64,000 bases of DNA from Kitasatospora albolonga (lineage in GTDB: Bacteria; Actinomycetota; Actinomycetes; Streptomycetales; Streptomycetaceae): positions 5,388,001-5,452,000 of the forward strand of contig CP020563.1 of the NCBI GenBank assembly GCA_002082585.1, written 5' to 3'. Shown in pieces: positions 48,414-55,881 of this stretch. How positions within the stretch are numbered: position 1 is the stretch's first letter; every line of letters begins with the position of its first letter. The notes below the pieces were generated by a model. It ran no database searches, was not told the DNA's origin, and saw only the letters and a program-made list of their open reading frames with translations. The translations under genes were made by a program, and so were the position numbers.

Positions 48414-49292
48414 ATGGGAAGTGCAGGGGAAAACCTTCAACCATGGGTACGGCTCCGGCCGGTCGATCTGGCCCGTCCGCACGGCCTCTCCACCCAGGCC
48501 GTACGGAACTACGAGGAGGCCGGAATCCTCCCCGCCGCCGCGCGCACGGAGAGCGGCTACCGCACCTACTCCCCGCTGCACGCCCAGGCCCTGGATACGT
48601 TCCTCGCCCTTCTCCCCGGCCACGGCCACCCGACGGCGACGGGCATCATGCGGGCGGTGAACCGGGGCGCGGCCGAGGAAGCGTTCCGGCTCATCGACGA
48701 GAGCCACGCCCAGCTTCTGGAGGACCGGCGCACTCTGTCGGCGGTGGAGAACGCGCTGCGCGACCTGGGGCCCGGCGCACCGGAACCCCCGGGCGGCCCC
48801 GGCCGGAGCCCCGGCCAGGCCCCTGGCCAGGCCCCCGGTCAGGGTCCTGGCCAGGCCCCCGACCATGGCCCAGGCCAGACCCCCGGCCGAGCGGCGGCCC
48901 CCACCTTCATCGGCCCCCTGGCCGACCGGCTCTCCATCCGGCCCGCCACCCTGCGCAAGTGGGAGGCCGCCGGGCTGGTCCGGCCCCGCCGTGATCCGCT
49001 GACCGGGTACCGCGTGTACGGTGAGGCCGAGGTGCGGGACGCCCGGCTGGTCCATCAACTCCGGCGCGGGGGCTACCTCCTGGAGCAGATCGCCCCGCTT
49101 GTCGACCAGGTCCGGGCGGCCGGCGGGCTCGCTCCCCTGGAGGCGGCTCTCGGCGACTGGCGCTCCCGGCTCGCCACCCGTGGCCGGGCCCTGCTGACCG
49201 GCTCCGCGAAGCTCGACGCGTACCTCAAGGAGCACGAGCACGAGCAGAAGCGCGAGCAAGGGGCGCGAGTACGACCAGAAGCGCGAGCGTGA
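48414..49292 (+). CDS. Two-headed MerR-family regulator (TioE-like)
   Basis: A 292-residue protein with two MerR-type HTH regions. The first (VDLARPHGLSTQAVRNYEEA, GILPAAARTESGYRTYS) covers residues 15-100; the second (LADRLSIRPATLRKWEAAG, LVRPRRDPLTGYRVYGEAE) residues 165-230. A linker of PGQ-type repeats (GQAPGQAPGQGPGQAP) near 122-160 connects them. Ordinary MerR proteins have one HTH and dimerise; two in one chain resembles TioE-like regulators. It is divergent from the erythromycin-esterase-like gene. No Cys cluster for metal binding is visible, so an organic ligand or redox-independent control is likelier. Confidence 0.88.
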   Translation: MGSAGENLQPWVRLRPVDLARPHGLSTQAVRNYEEAGILPAAARTESGYRTYSPLHAQALDTFLALLPGHGHPTATGIMRAVNRGAAEEAFRLIDESHAQLLEDRRTLSAVENALRDLGPGAPEPPGGPGRSPGQAPGQAPGQGPGQAPDHGPGQTPGRAAAPTFIGPLADRLSIRPATLRKWEAAGLVRPRRDPLTGYRVYGEAEVRDARLVHQLRRGGYLLEQIAPLVDQVRAAGGLAPLEAALGDWRSRLATRGRALLTGSAKLDAYLKEHEHEQKREQGARVRPEARA

Positions 49293-49343
49293 GCGGAAAA
49301 GCAGAGCGGTTCTCAGGATCTCTTCGTAACGTCCAGGTGAATC

Positions 49344-49375
49344 GGCCCGCCCGGAAAGCGCGTTCAGGGCGGGCC
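49344..49375 (+). terminator. Hairpin after MerR-type gene
   Basis: GGCCCGCCC (49344-49352) pairs with GGGCGGGCC (49367-49375) around a 14-base loop, 52 bases after the stop. It is a plausible intrinsic terminator. Confidence 0.55.
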
Positions 49376-49726
49376 CGGCGGGCCGCCGCGGGGCCCGGGC
49401 CTCCGCTCTCCGGCCGACCGGACAGCGCCAGGTCAGGGGCGGAAGTGGGGGAGCGGGTTCCGCCACGGGCACGGTGCCGGACGATCGTCGTCCGCCGGAT
49501 GTCAGGCATATGGCAGATGAATGGCGGGCGTATGGCATGGCTCGACGCACCCTTGTGGGTTTGCCATGGATCGGTCAATCTTTCGCTGGCAGCAGGGCAT
49601 GCCGGTCACGGACGACGCAGAAAGCGTGGCGTTCGGACGGTTGATTTGTCATGCCCCTGCCGGGAGTCTCGCGCGGCTCCGGCACCACCCCCCACCAGCG
49701 CACCGCCTATGAGGAGGACCCCTCAC
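49376..49726 (+). other. Leader region of the S8 protease gene
   Basis: No gene is visible between the terminator hairpin and the protease. The stretch 49505-49650 is less GC-rich and has repeated ATGGC words (49509-49575), so the promoter is probably here. The ribosome site GAGGAGGA at 49710-49717 is strong. Confidence 0.4.
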
Positions 49727-51325
49727 ATGTCAGTGATGCGTCACACCCCCCATGCACGTCGAAGACTTGCCGCGGCGACCGTCATAGCCACCGCAGCCGC
49801 CGTCGCCCTCGCCACCGCCGGTACCCTCCCGGCGACCGCGGCCGACCGCGCACCCGAAGGCGTGATCCTGAACGCGGGCGCCCCGGACACCGTCAGCGGC
49901 AGCTACATCGTCACGCTGAAGGACTCCGCCGCGAAGTCCGACTCCGCCAAGGGCAAGGCCCTGGCGAAGAAGTACGGCGCGAGCATCGAGCGCACCTACC
50001 GTGCGGCGCTCAACGGCTACGAGGTCGAGGCCACCGCCGCGGAGGCCAAGAGGTTCGCCGCCGACCCGGCCGTCGCGTCCGTCTCGCAGAACCGTATCTT
50101 CACGATCGACGCCACCCAGACCAACCCGCCGTCCTGGGGTCTGGACCGCATCGACCAGCGGAACCTTCCGCTGGACCAGCGCTACACCTACCCCGACAAG
50201 GCCGGTGAGGGCGTCACCGCGTACGTCATCGACACCGGGGTGCGGATCAGCCACAGCGACTTCGGCGGCCGGGCCTTCAACGGCTATGACGCCATCGACA
50301 ACGACAACGTCGCGCAGGACGGCCACGGCCACGGCACCCACGTGGCGGGCACTGTCGCGGGCACCGCCTACGGGGTCGCCAAGAAGGCGAAGATCGTCGG
50401 CGTCCGGGTGCTCAACAACCAGGGCTCCGGCACCACCGCGCAGGTCGTCGCCGGTATCGACTGGGTGACGGCCAACGCCGTGAAGCCCGCCGTCGCCAAC
50501 ATGAGCCTCGGCGGTGGCGCGGACTCGGTCCTCGACGCGGCCGTGCAGCGGTCCATCAACTCGGGCATCACCTACGCCGTCGCGGCGGGCAACGAGTCGA
50601 CCAACGCGAACACGAAGTCCCCCGCGCGCGTCGCCGACGCCATCACGGTCGGCTCGACGACCAACACCGACGCCCGCTCCAGCTTCTCCAACTTCGGTGC
50701 GGTCGTGGACCTCTTCGCGCCCGGTTCCTCCATCGCCTCGGCGTGGAACTCCAGCGACACCGCCACGAACACCATCTCCGGTACGTCGATGGCCAGCCCG
50801 CACGTCGCCGGTGCCGCCGCCATCTACCTCGCCGACAACCCGGGCTCGACCCCCGCCCAGGTCTCCGCCGGTCTCGTCGCGGCGGCCACCACCGGCGTCG
50901 TCGGCAACCCGGGCACCGGCTCGCCCAACCGCCTGCTGTACGTCGGCACCGGCAGCACCAACCCGCCGGACCCGGACCCGGGCAAGAAGTTCGAGAACAC
51001 CACGAGCTACCCGATCCGCGACAACTCGACGGTCGAGTCGCCGGTGACGGTCACCGGGATCACCGGCAACGCCCCGGCCGCGCTGAAGGTTCCGGTCAAC
51101 ATCTCCCACACCTACATCGGTGACCTGAAGATCGACCTGGTCGCTCCCAACGGCACGGTCTTCAACCTGAAGGCGTTCGGCTCGGGCGGCAGCGCCGACG
51201 ACATCGTGACCACGTACACGGTCAACGCCTCCTCGGTCGCCGCCAACGGCACCTGGAAGCTCCGGGTCACGGACAACTGGACGTATGACACCGGCCGGAT
51301 CAACAGCTGGGGCCTGCACTTCTGA
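49727..51325 (+). CDS. Secreted subtilisin-like S8 protease with P domain
   Basis: A 532-residue preproenzyme. Order: Sec signal ([20 protein letters not shown]), an I9-type propeptide ([14 protein letters not shown] to VASVSQNR), the S8A catalytic domain and a C-terminal proprotein convertase P domain ([20 protein letters not shown]). The triad is Asp in [10 protein letters not shown], His in [14 protein letters not shown] and Ser in [15 protein letters not shown]. It is extracellular, probably for protein feeding or processing of other exported proteins; the cluster's secreted peptide at 38263 could be a substrate, though nothing supports this directly. The ATG is clear from the ribosome site GAGGAGGA. 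Confidence 0.95.
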   Translation: MSVMRHTPHARRRLAAATVIATAAAVALATAGTLPATAADRAPEGVILNAGAPDTVSGSYIVTLKDSAAKSDSAKGKALAKKYGASIERTYRAALNGYEVEATAAEAKRFAADPAVASVSQNRIFTIDATQTNPPSWGLDRIDQRNLPLDQRYTYPDKAGEGVTAYVIDTGVRISHSDFGGRAFNGYDAIDNDNVAQDGHGHGTHVAGTVAGTAYGVAKKAKIVGVRVLNNQGSGTTAQVVAGIDWVTANAVKPAVANMSLGGGADSVLDAAVQRSINSGITYAVAAGNESTNANTKSPARVADAITVGSTTNTDARSSFSNFGAVVDLFAPGSSIASAWNSSDTATNTISGTSMASPHVAGAAAIYLADNPGSTPAQVSAGLVAAATTGVVGNPGTGSPNRLLYVGTGSTNPPDPDPGKKFENTTSYPIRDNSTVESPVTVTGITGNAPAALKVPVNISHTYIGDLKIDLVAPNGTVFNLKAFGSGGSADDIVTTYTVNASSVAANGTWKLRVTDNWTYDTGRINSWGLHF

Positions 51326-51407
51326 ACCGGCCGCAGCACCTGAACCGAACCAGTGACGCGTGAGGTTGGGGCAGCCACGACCCGTGGCTGCCCCAACCCC
51401 GTTTCCG

Positions 51408-52811
51408 CTAGCGGCGGTTCAGCCCGCGGTGGACCGTGCTGACCAGCTCACCGTCCTCCGTGTCCCCGTCCAGCGACCAGAACATCGCACCGGCCAGGCC
51501 CTTGTCCCGGATGTACGAGGTCTTGGCGCGCAGCACCTGCGGGTCGTCGTACGTCCACAGCGTGGTGCCGTCGAAGAGCCAGGCGTGGCCGTTCTTGGTG
51601 TCCCGGTGGACCTTGAACGTGCCCGACTGGGCCAGCTTCTTCAGAACCTTGTAGTCCTCGTAGCCGTTCGCCCAGGTGGCCGGAGCCGGGCCGGTGGCAG
51701 GCTGGCCGAGGCCCTTGCCGCCGCCGCTCACTCCGGTCCAGCCCTGCCCGTACGTCGGCATGCCCACCACAAGCTTGCTCTTGGGGGCGCCGCGCTTCAC
51801 CCAGTCCCGTACGGTCTGGTCCACGCTGAAGTCGTTCTTCGCGTACAGCGCCGACTGCTGGGCCGTCTTCTTCTCGCCCGAGACGTGGTAGTCGTAGCCC
51901 TGAAGGTTGACGAAGTCGAAGTCCTTCATGAGGCGCTTCACGTCGAAGCCCGCGTCGATCGCCTTCGGGTTGGCGGGGACGTACGCCGACAGGTCGTAGT
52001 GCTTGGGCTTCGGCTTGTGGTGGCCGTGGCCCTTGCCCTTCTTCGCCTTGGCCTTCGCCTCGCTCTTCGCGTACGCGTCGAGCTGCTTGCGGAACTCGCT
52101 GATCAGCGCGGTGAAGTTCTTCTTGTCCTCCGGGCGGAAGACCGTGCCCTCGTTGGCCGGTGAGCCGGGCCACTCCCAGTCGACGTCGATCCCGTCGAAG
52201 ACGCCGGCCGCCGCTCCCTTGCCGCCGCGCGCCCCGTCCACCGGCAGGTCGCCCTTGATGTACAGGTCGATGCAGGAGGCGACGAGCGCCTTGCGGGAGG
52301 CCGCCGTGCGCACCGAGTCGGAGAAGTGGGTGGACCAGCTCCAGCCGCCGAGCGAGATCATGACCTTGAGGCCGGGGTTCTTGGCCTTCAGCTTGCGGAG
52401 CTGGTTGAAGTTGCCCGCGAGCGGCTGGGTGTCGGTGTCGGCGACGCCGTCCACCGAGTTCGCCGCGTCGAGCGGGCGGGCGTAGTCGGCCCAGGCGTCG
52501 GCCTGACCGGCGATGTTGCCGGTGAAGCACTTGCCCTCGGCGCTGACGTTGCCGAAGGCGTAGTTGATGTGGGTCAGCTTGGCCGCGGACCCGCTGGTCT
52601 GGAGGTCGTTGACCTGGAAGTCGCGCCCGTAGACGCCCCACTGGGTGAAGTAGCCGATGTTCTTGTAGGCGGGGCGGTGGTGGCCCTTGGAGCGGTCGCC
52701 GCCGCTGCTCTGGCCGCGGTCGCTGCCGGCCGTCGCGGCCGGGGCGGCACCCGCCACCAGGGCGAGGGCGACTCCGGCGATGGTCAGTCGGGAGAGGTTC
52801 TTTCGACGCAT
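51408..52811 (-). CDS. Secreted family 18 chitinase
   Basis: A 467-residue GH18 enzyme with a Sec signal (RLTIAGVALALVAGAAPAA). The catalytic motif is FDGIDVDWEWPG (DxxDxDxE, acid Glu); other markers are NIGYFTQWGVYGRDF, LKVMISLGGWSWS, YDYHVSGEKK and the final WDYDDP-like LWTYDDPQVL and GAMFWSLDGDTEDG. No carbohydrate-binding domain is visible. It hydrolyses chitin, a main carbon and nitrogen source for Streptomyces. A DasR-type operator lies 82 bases upstream. I chose the ATG at 52811, where the signal peptide starts; the frame to 53147 is not coding. Confidence 0.95.
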   Translation of the reverse strand: MRRKNLSRLTIAGVALALVAGAAPAATAGSDRGQSSGGDRSKGHHRPAYKNIGYFTQWGVYGRDFQVNDLQTSGSAAKLTHINYAFGNVSAEGKCFTGNIAGQADAWADYARPLDAANSVDGVADTDTQPLAGNFNQLRKLKAKNPGLKVMISLGGWSWSTHFSDSVRTAASRKALVASCIDLYIKGDLPVDGARGGKGAAAGVFDGIDVDWEWPGSPANEGTVFRPEDKKNFTALISEFRKQLDAYAKSEAKAKAKKGKGHGHHKPKPKHYDLSAYVPANPKAIDAGFDVKRLMKDFDFVNLQGYDYHVSGEKKTAQQSALYAKNDFSVDQTVRDWVKRGAPKSKLVVGMPTYGQGWTGVSGGGKGLGQPATGPAPATWANGYEDYKVLKKLAQSGTFKVHRDTKNGHAWLFDGTTLWTYDDPQVLRAKTSYIRDKGLAGAMFWSLDGDTEDGELVSTVHRGLNRR

Positions 52812-52890
52812 GAGGCTCGTTCCTGTGCGTGATCCGGTGCGGGAAGGACATCGGGAAGGAGATCGGGAGCCGTGCTGTGCACAGGAAGGT

Positions 52891-52906
52891 ATTGGTCTGG
52901 ACCAAA
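52891..52906 (-). promoter_or_regulatory. DasR-responsive element (dre) upstream of chitinase
   Basis: ATTGGTCTGGACCAAA carries the core TGGTCTGGACCA, differing by one base from the dre consensus TGGTCTAGACCA. DasR is the GntR-type repressor released by glucosamine-6-phosphate. Its place upstream of a GH18 chitinase is exactly where dre sites are known. Confidence 0.85.
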
Positions 52907-53217
52907 AACGGTCAAGGGGCGGGGAGTTGTGGTCTCGGTGACGGTCTCGACGGTGGCCTCGGGGGTGGTCTCCGCGGCGGTGCCGGTGGTGGTGCCGGTG
53001 GCAGTGTCGTTCGGGGGGATTCGGGGCAGATTCGGGGCGGGCCCGGGCGGGTCCGGGGCGCGTTCGGGTGCGGGCACGGAGTGGGCGTGGAGTGGGTGCG
53101 GGGCGGGGAATGGCCGGTAACCGCTCTGGCGCTCGTGGCCGATCCATGCATGATCCACCGCAGTGTCATCACATTGAGTGAAACTCTGGCCCATGCTTGC
53201 GGTGCGCAACCCACGGT

Positions 53218-53248
53218 TGTCAGGCTGTTGCAGACTGTCAACCTGTTG
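53218..53248 (+). promoter_or_regulatory. TGTCAnnCTGTTG direct repeat, possible GntR operator
   Basis: TGTCAGGCTGTTG (53218-53230) and TGTCAACCTGTTG (53236-53248) are direct repeats with an 18-base period, the second 11 bases before the regulator's GTG. The position fits autoregulation by the GntR-type protein. Inference from repeat and position. Confidence 0.55.
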
Positions 53249-53258
53249 GGAGTGGCCT

Positions 53259-54011
53259 GTGACTTTCGGTGAGCAGCCCGCCTATCTGCGCGTGGCGAGC
53301 GATCTGCGAGAGAAGATCGTGAACGGCGCGCTGCCGCCCCATACCCGCCTGCCGTCGCAGGCCCGCATCCGGGAGGAGTACGGGGTATCGGACACCGTCG
53401 CCCTGGAGGCGCGGAAGGTCCTGATGGCCGAGGGGCTGGTCGAGGGCCGCTCCGGCTCCGGTACGTACGTGCGCGAGCGCCCCGTCCCCCGCATGATCGC
53501 CCGCTCCGGGTACCGCCCCGAGAAGGGCGCCAGCCCGTTCCGCCAGGAGCAGACCGCCGACGGGGTGCGCGGGACCTGGGAGTCCCGCAGCGAGCAGGAG
53601 GGGGCGAGCGCCGAGATCGCCGAGCGGCTCGGCATCGAGCCGGGCGACCGGGTCATGCGGACGCACTACGTGTTCCGGGAGGCGGGAGAACCGATCATGC
53701 TCTCCACTTCCTGGGAGCCCCTCTCTGTCACCGGGCGTACGCCGGTGATGCTCCCTGAGGAGGGTCCGCTGGGCGGCTGCGGGGTGGTCGACCGGATGGC
53801 GGCGATCGACATCGTCGTGGACAACGTGGCCGAGGAGGTCGGCGCGCGCCCGGGGCTCGCGGAGGAACTCCTCGCGCTCGGCGGGGTGCCGGGCCATGTG
53901 GTCATCGTGATCGGGCGTACGTACTACGCCTCGGGGCGCGCGGTGGAGACCGCCGACGTCGTGGTGCCCGCCGATCGCTACCGGGTCGCTTACCACTTGC
54001 CGGTCAGATGA
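53259..54011 (+). CDS. GntR-family regulator with UTRA domain
   Basis: A 250-residue regulator of the GntR/HutC class. The winged HTH is QPAYLRVASDLREKIVNGAL, PSQARIREEYGVSDTVALEA and EGLVEGRSGSGTYV; the UTRA ligand domain (residues 90-245) contains ERLGIEPGDRVMRTHYVF and ends ADVVVPADRYRVAYHLPVR. The GTG at 53259 is the natural start. Proteins of this form are frequent in Streptomyces, some plasmid-derived (KorSA-like). It may be autoregulated through the direct repeats just upstream. Its ligand is unknown; although next to the chitinase, it is not DasR by its HTH. Confidence 0.9.
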   Translation: MTFGEQPAYLRVASDLREKIVNGALPPHTRLPSQARIREEYGVSDTVALEARKVLMAEGLVEGRSGSGTYVRERPVPRMIARSGYRPEKGASPFRQEQTADGVRGTWESRSEQEGASAEIAERLGIEPGDRVMRTHYVFREAGEPIMLSTSWEPLSVTGRTPVMLPEEGPLGGCGVVDRMAAIDIVVDNVAEEVGARPGLAEELLALGGVPGHVVIVIGRTYYASGRAVETADVVVPADRYRVAYHLPVR

Positions 54012-54066
54012 GTTGACGCCCCGTCGGGCCGGTCCGCTCCGCCGCGAGCAGGGCCGATGAGGTCGA

Positions 54067-54099
54067 GAAGGGGGCGCATCCAGCGGATGCGCCCCCTTC
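54067..54099 (+). terminator. Perfect hairpin terminator after GntR-type gene
   Basis: GAAGGGGGCGCATCC (54067-54081) pairs perfectly with GGATGCGCCCCCTTC (54085-54099) around a 3-base loop, 56 bases past the regulator's stop. It is a strong intrinsic terminator. Confidence 0.85.
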
Positions 54100-54252
54100 G
54101 GCATGGCCGGATGCGTACCTCTTTGTGTAAAGACGCCTGCGCTGAGTGAAGGTCAGGCGTACGCTCGGGCATATGCGTACTGCGGTTTCCTGGGGATGCT
54201 TAGAGACGTGCACGCCGGTGGAGAGAGGGGCGACATGCGGGGGAGCGACACG

Positions 54253-54435
54253 ATGAGCGACAGCGGCGCCGTGCTCCCGTGGCTGGTGATACGGCAGGAC
54301 GACAGCGGCAACCGCTACCGCGTCGGCAGATATGCCACACAGGCCGAGGCCCAGAAGGTCGCCGACGGCCTGGACGACCGCAAGCACCGCCAGGTGTACC
54401 GGGTGGAGCGCATGGGCCAGGGCGGGCGCCCCTGA
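54253..54435 (+). CDS. Small SPOR-like protein
   Basis: A 60-residue protein, MSDSGAVLPWLVIRQDDSGN then YRVGRYATQAEAQKVADGLD and HRQVYRVERMGQ. The pattern matches small Streptomyces proteins annotated as SPOR-domain-like, which may bind denuded peptidoglycan; the function of this short cytoplasmic form is unclear. I chose the ATG at 54253 by family length; ATG 54235 with GAGAGGGG in front is a real alternative. Confidence 0.75.
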   Translation: MSDSGAVLPWLVIRQDDSGNRYRVGRYATQAEAQKVADGLDDRKHRQVYRVERMGQGGRP

Positions 54436-54578
54436 GGGCCCACCGCGGCCTGCCCGGCCCGCCGCTGCCCGCCACCGCCCACCTCCGCGTTCCGGGACCC
54501 TGCCGCGCAGGCGGTAGGGTCCCGCCCGTCCGGTATGAGCGTTCCGGACGCGGCGAACGAGGGCAGGGCGGAGCGGTG

Positions 54579-54980
54579 ATGTCGGTGCTGATCGACACGG
54601 TGGCATGGGTGCGGATCGAGAACGGCAGGATTCTCTGCGCCCGGCCCAAGGGCAAGGACGTCTTCTACATCCCGGGCGGCAAGCGCGAGGGCGCCGAGAC
54701 CGACCTGGAGACCCTCCTGCGCGAGATCGAGGAGGAGCTGACGGTCGGCCTGGTCCGGGAGAGCGTCGTGCACGCCGGTACGTACGAGGCGCACGCCCAT
54801 GACGGTCCGGGTGCCCCCCTCGTACGGATGAGCTGCTACTACGCCGACTATCGCGGGACGCTGGCCGCGAGCAGTGAGATCGAGGAGGTGGCGTGGTTCA
54901 CCTACGCCGACCGGCCTCTGGTGCCCCCGGTGGACCAGCTGCTCTTCGACGATCTCGAAGCCGCGGGCGAACTGCGCTGA
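54579..54980 (+). CDS. NUDIX hydrolase
   Basis: A 133-residue NUDIX-fold pyrophosphohydrolase. The Nudix box reads GKREGAETDLETLLREIEEEL (about residues 30-50), with a Thr where the final Gly is usual, so activity may be altered but the metal-binding REIEEE is intact. The start MSVLIDTVAWVRIENGRILC and the end DQLLFDDLEAAGEL are typical for the group. Substrate unknown; such enzymes cleave nucleoside diphosphates linked to other groups. The ATG at 54579 is preceded by GGGCGGAGCGGTG. Confidence 0.9.
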   Translation: MSVLIDTVAWVRIENGRILCARPKGKDVFYIPGGKREGAETDLETLLREIEEELTVGLVRESVVHAGTYEAHAHDGPGAPLVRMSCYYADYRGTLAASSEIEEVAWFTYADRPLVPPVDQLLFDDLEAAGELR

Positions 54981-55232
54981 TCGCCGCGCGCGAACTGTGC
55001 TGATCGCCGCGGGCGAACCGCGCTGGTCCGCGCTCTGCGGCGGTCCGGCCCCGTACGCGGCCCGCACCCTGCGGCGGTCCGGCCCTCTATGTAGCCCGCG
55101 CCCTGCGGCGCTCCGCGCCCGTACGCCCGTCTGCACCAAACCCACCCCGGCGCGGTAGTAACCAATAAATGGTGGGTATGGGCTGTTTAGTCCCCATTTA
55201 TCTATGGGTGAGCCCGTGGCCGGCCCTGGGAA
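54981..55232. other. Repeat-bearing intergenic region
   Basis: The first part holds degenerate direct repeats (CTGATCGCCGCG twice at 54978-55010; CTGCGGCGGTCCGGCC twice at 55036-55083). The second part is unusually AT-rich and has ATAAATGG (55165-55172) facing CCATTTAT (55194-55201), an inverted repeat 31 bases before the HATPase start. The dyad may be a regulatory site. Confidence 0.45.
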
Positions 55233-55721
55233 GTGATCGGCGTGATCGAGACCGAAGGCGACTGCGCCGAGTGGACCTTCCCGGCCGAACCGGGTTCCGT
55301 GCGCAGCGCCCGGCACGCCGTCCGTGACGCCCTGCACTGCTGGGGCCTGGACTCGTCGGTCGGCGACATGACCGTCCTGCTGGTCAGCGAGCTGGTGACC
55401 AACTCCCTCCGGTACGCCTCGGGCCCCATCGGCGTACGGCTGGAACGTTCGCATCCGGACGCCGGGAGCAACGGGTCCGGTGAGCTGACCGGGGACTTCT
55501 CCACCGATCTCCGGCTCGCCGCCGCCCGCCCGCCCACCGCCCCCGGCCTGCTGGTGGAAGTCTCCGATCCGCTTCCGGACGCACCCACCGAACGCCGTGC
55601 GGGACCGGACGACGAGGGGGGCCGGGGACTCCAGCTCGTGGCCTGTTCCGCACGCCGTTGGGGGACTCGTCGCGGAAAAAGCGGCAAGACGGTGTGGTTC
55701 GAGCTCGCTCTCCCTGGTTAG
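55233..55721 (+). CDS. RsbW-like anti-sigma factor kinase (HATPase)
   Basis: A 162-residue protein with a GHKL ATPase core as in RsbW/SpoIIAB-like serine kinases: N box VLLVSELVTNSLRYA, G1-like EVSDPLPD and G2 DDEGGRGLQLVA, then KTVWFELALPG. A nonconserved 30-residue insertion (SNGSGELTGDFSTDLRL region) lies between them. Such proteins regulate sigma factors or anti-sigma antagonists. The GTG at 55233 is used. It is upstream, in the same direction, of the large SpoIIE-type gene whose C-terminal domain is related, so the two may act in one stress or development pathway. Confidence 0.88.
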   Translation: MIGVIETEGDCAEWTFPAEPGSVRSARHAVRDALHCWGLDSSVGDMTVLLVSELVTNSLRYASGPIGVRLERSHPDAGSNGSGELTGDFSTDLRLAAARPPTAPGLLVEVSDPLPDAPTERRAGPDDEGGRGLQLVACSARRWGTRRGKSGKTVWFELALPG

Positions 55722-55881
55722 GAGAGGGGAGGGACGCACAGCGATCACCAGAGGTCGGGCAGAACCTGGCTGAAAGGTACTGAGACCTTGCTGTGATCGT
55801 GAACGCCGTGTCGGTCGGGGCCGTAGTGCTGAATACTGCGGGCAGGACCGGTCCGGTGTGTGAGCTGGAGGGGACGGTCGC

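Larger units (their letters stand above)
52812..53258. other. Intergenic region between chitinase and GntR-type regulator
   Basis: This 447-base stretch holds the dre site, a G/T-rich simple-sequence block (52925-53100) built of GGTGGT-like words without a credible gene, and at its right end the TGTCA repeats before the regulator. No further gene is visible. Confidence 0.5.

Noticed and set aside
52925..53100. GGT/GTC-rich tract considered as a repeat array or small gene
   Set aside because: The units are irregular and no start with ribosome site leads into it; simple-sequence intergenic DNA.
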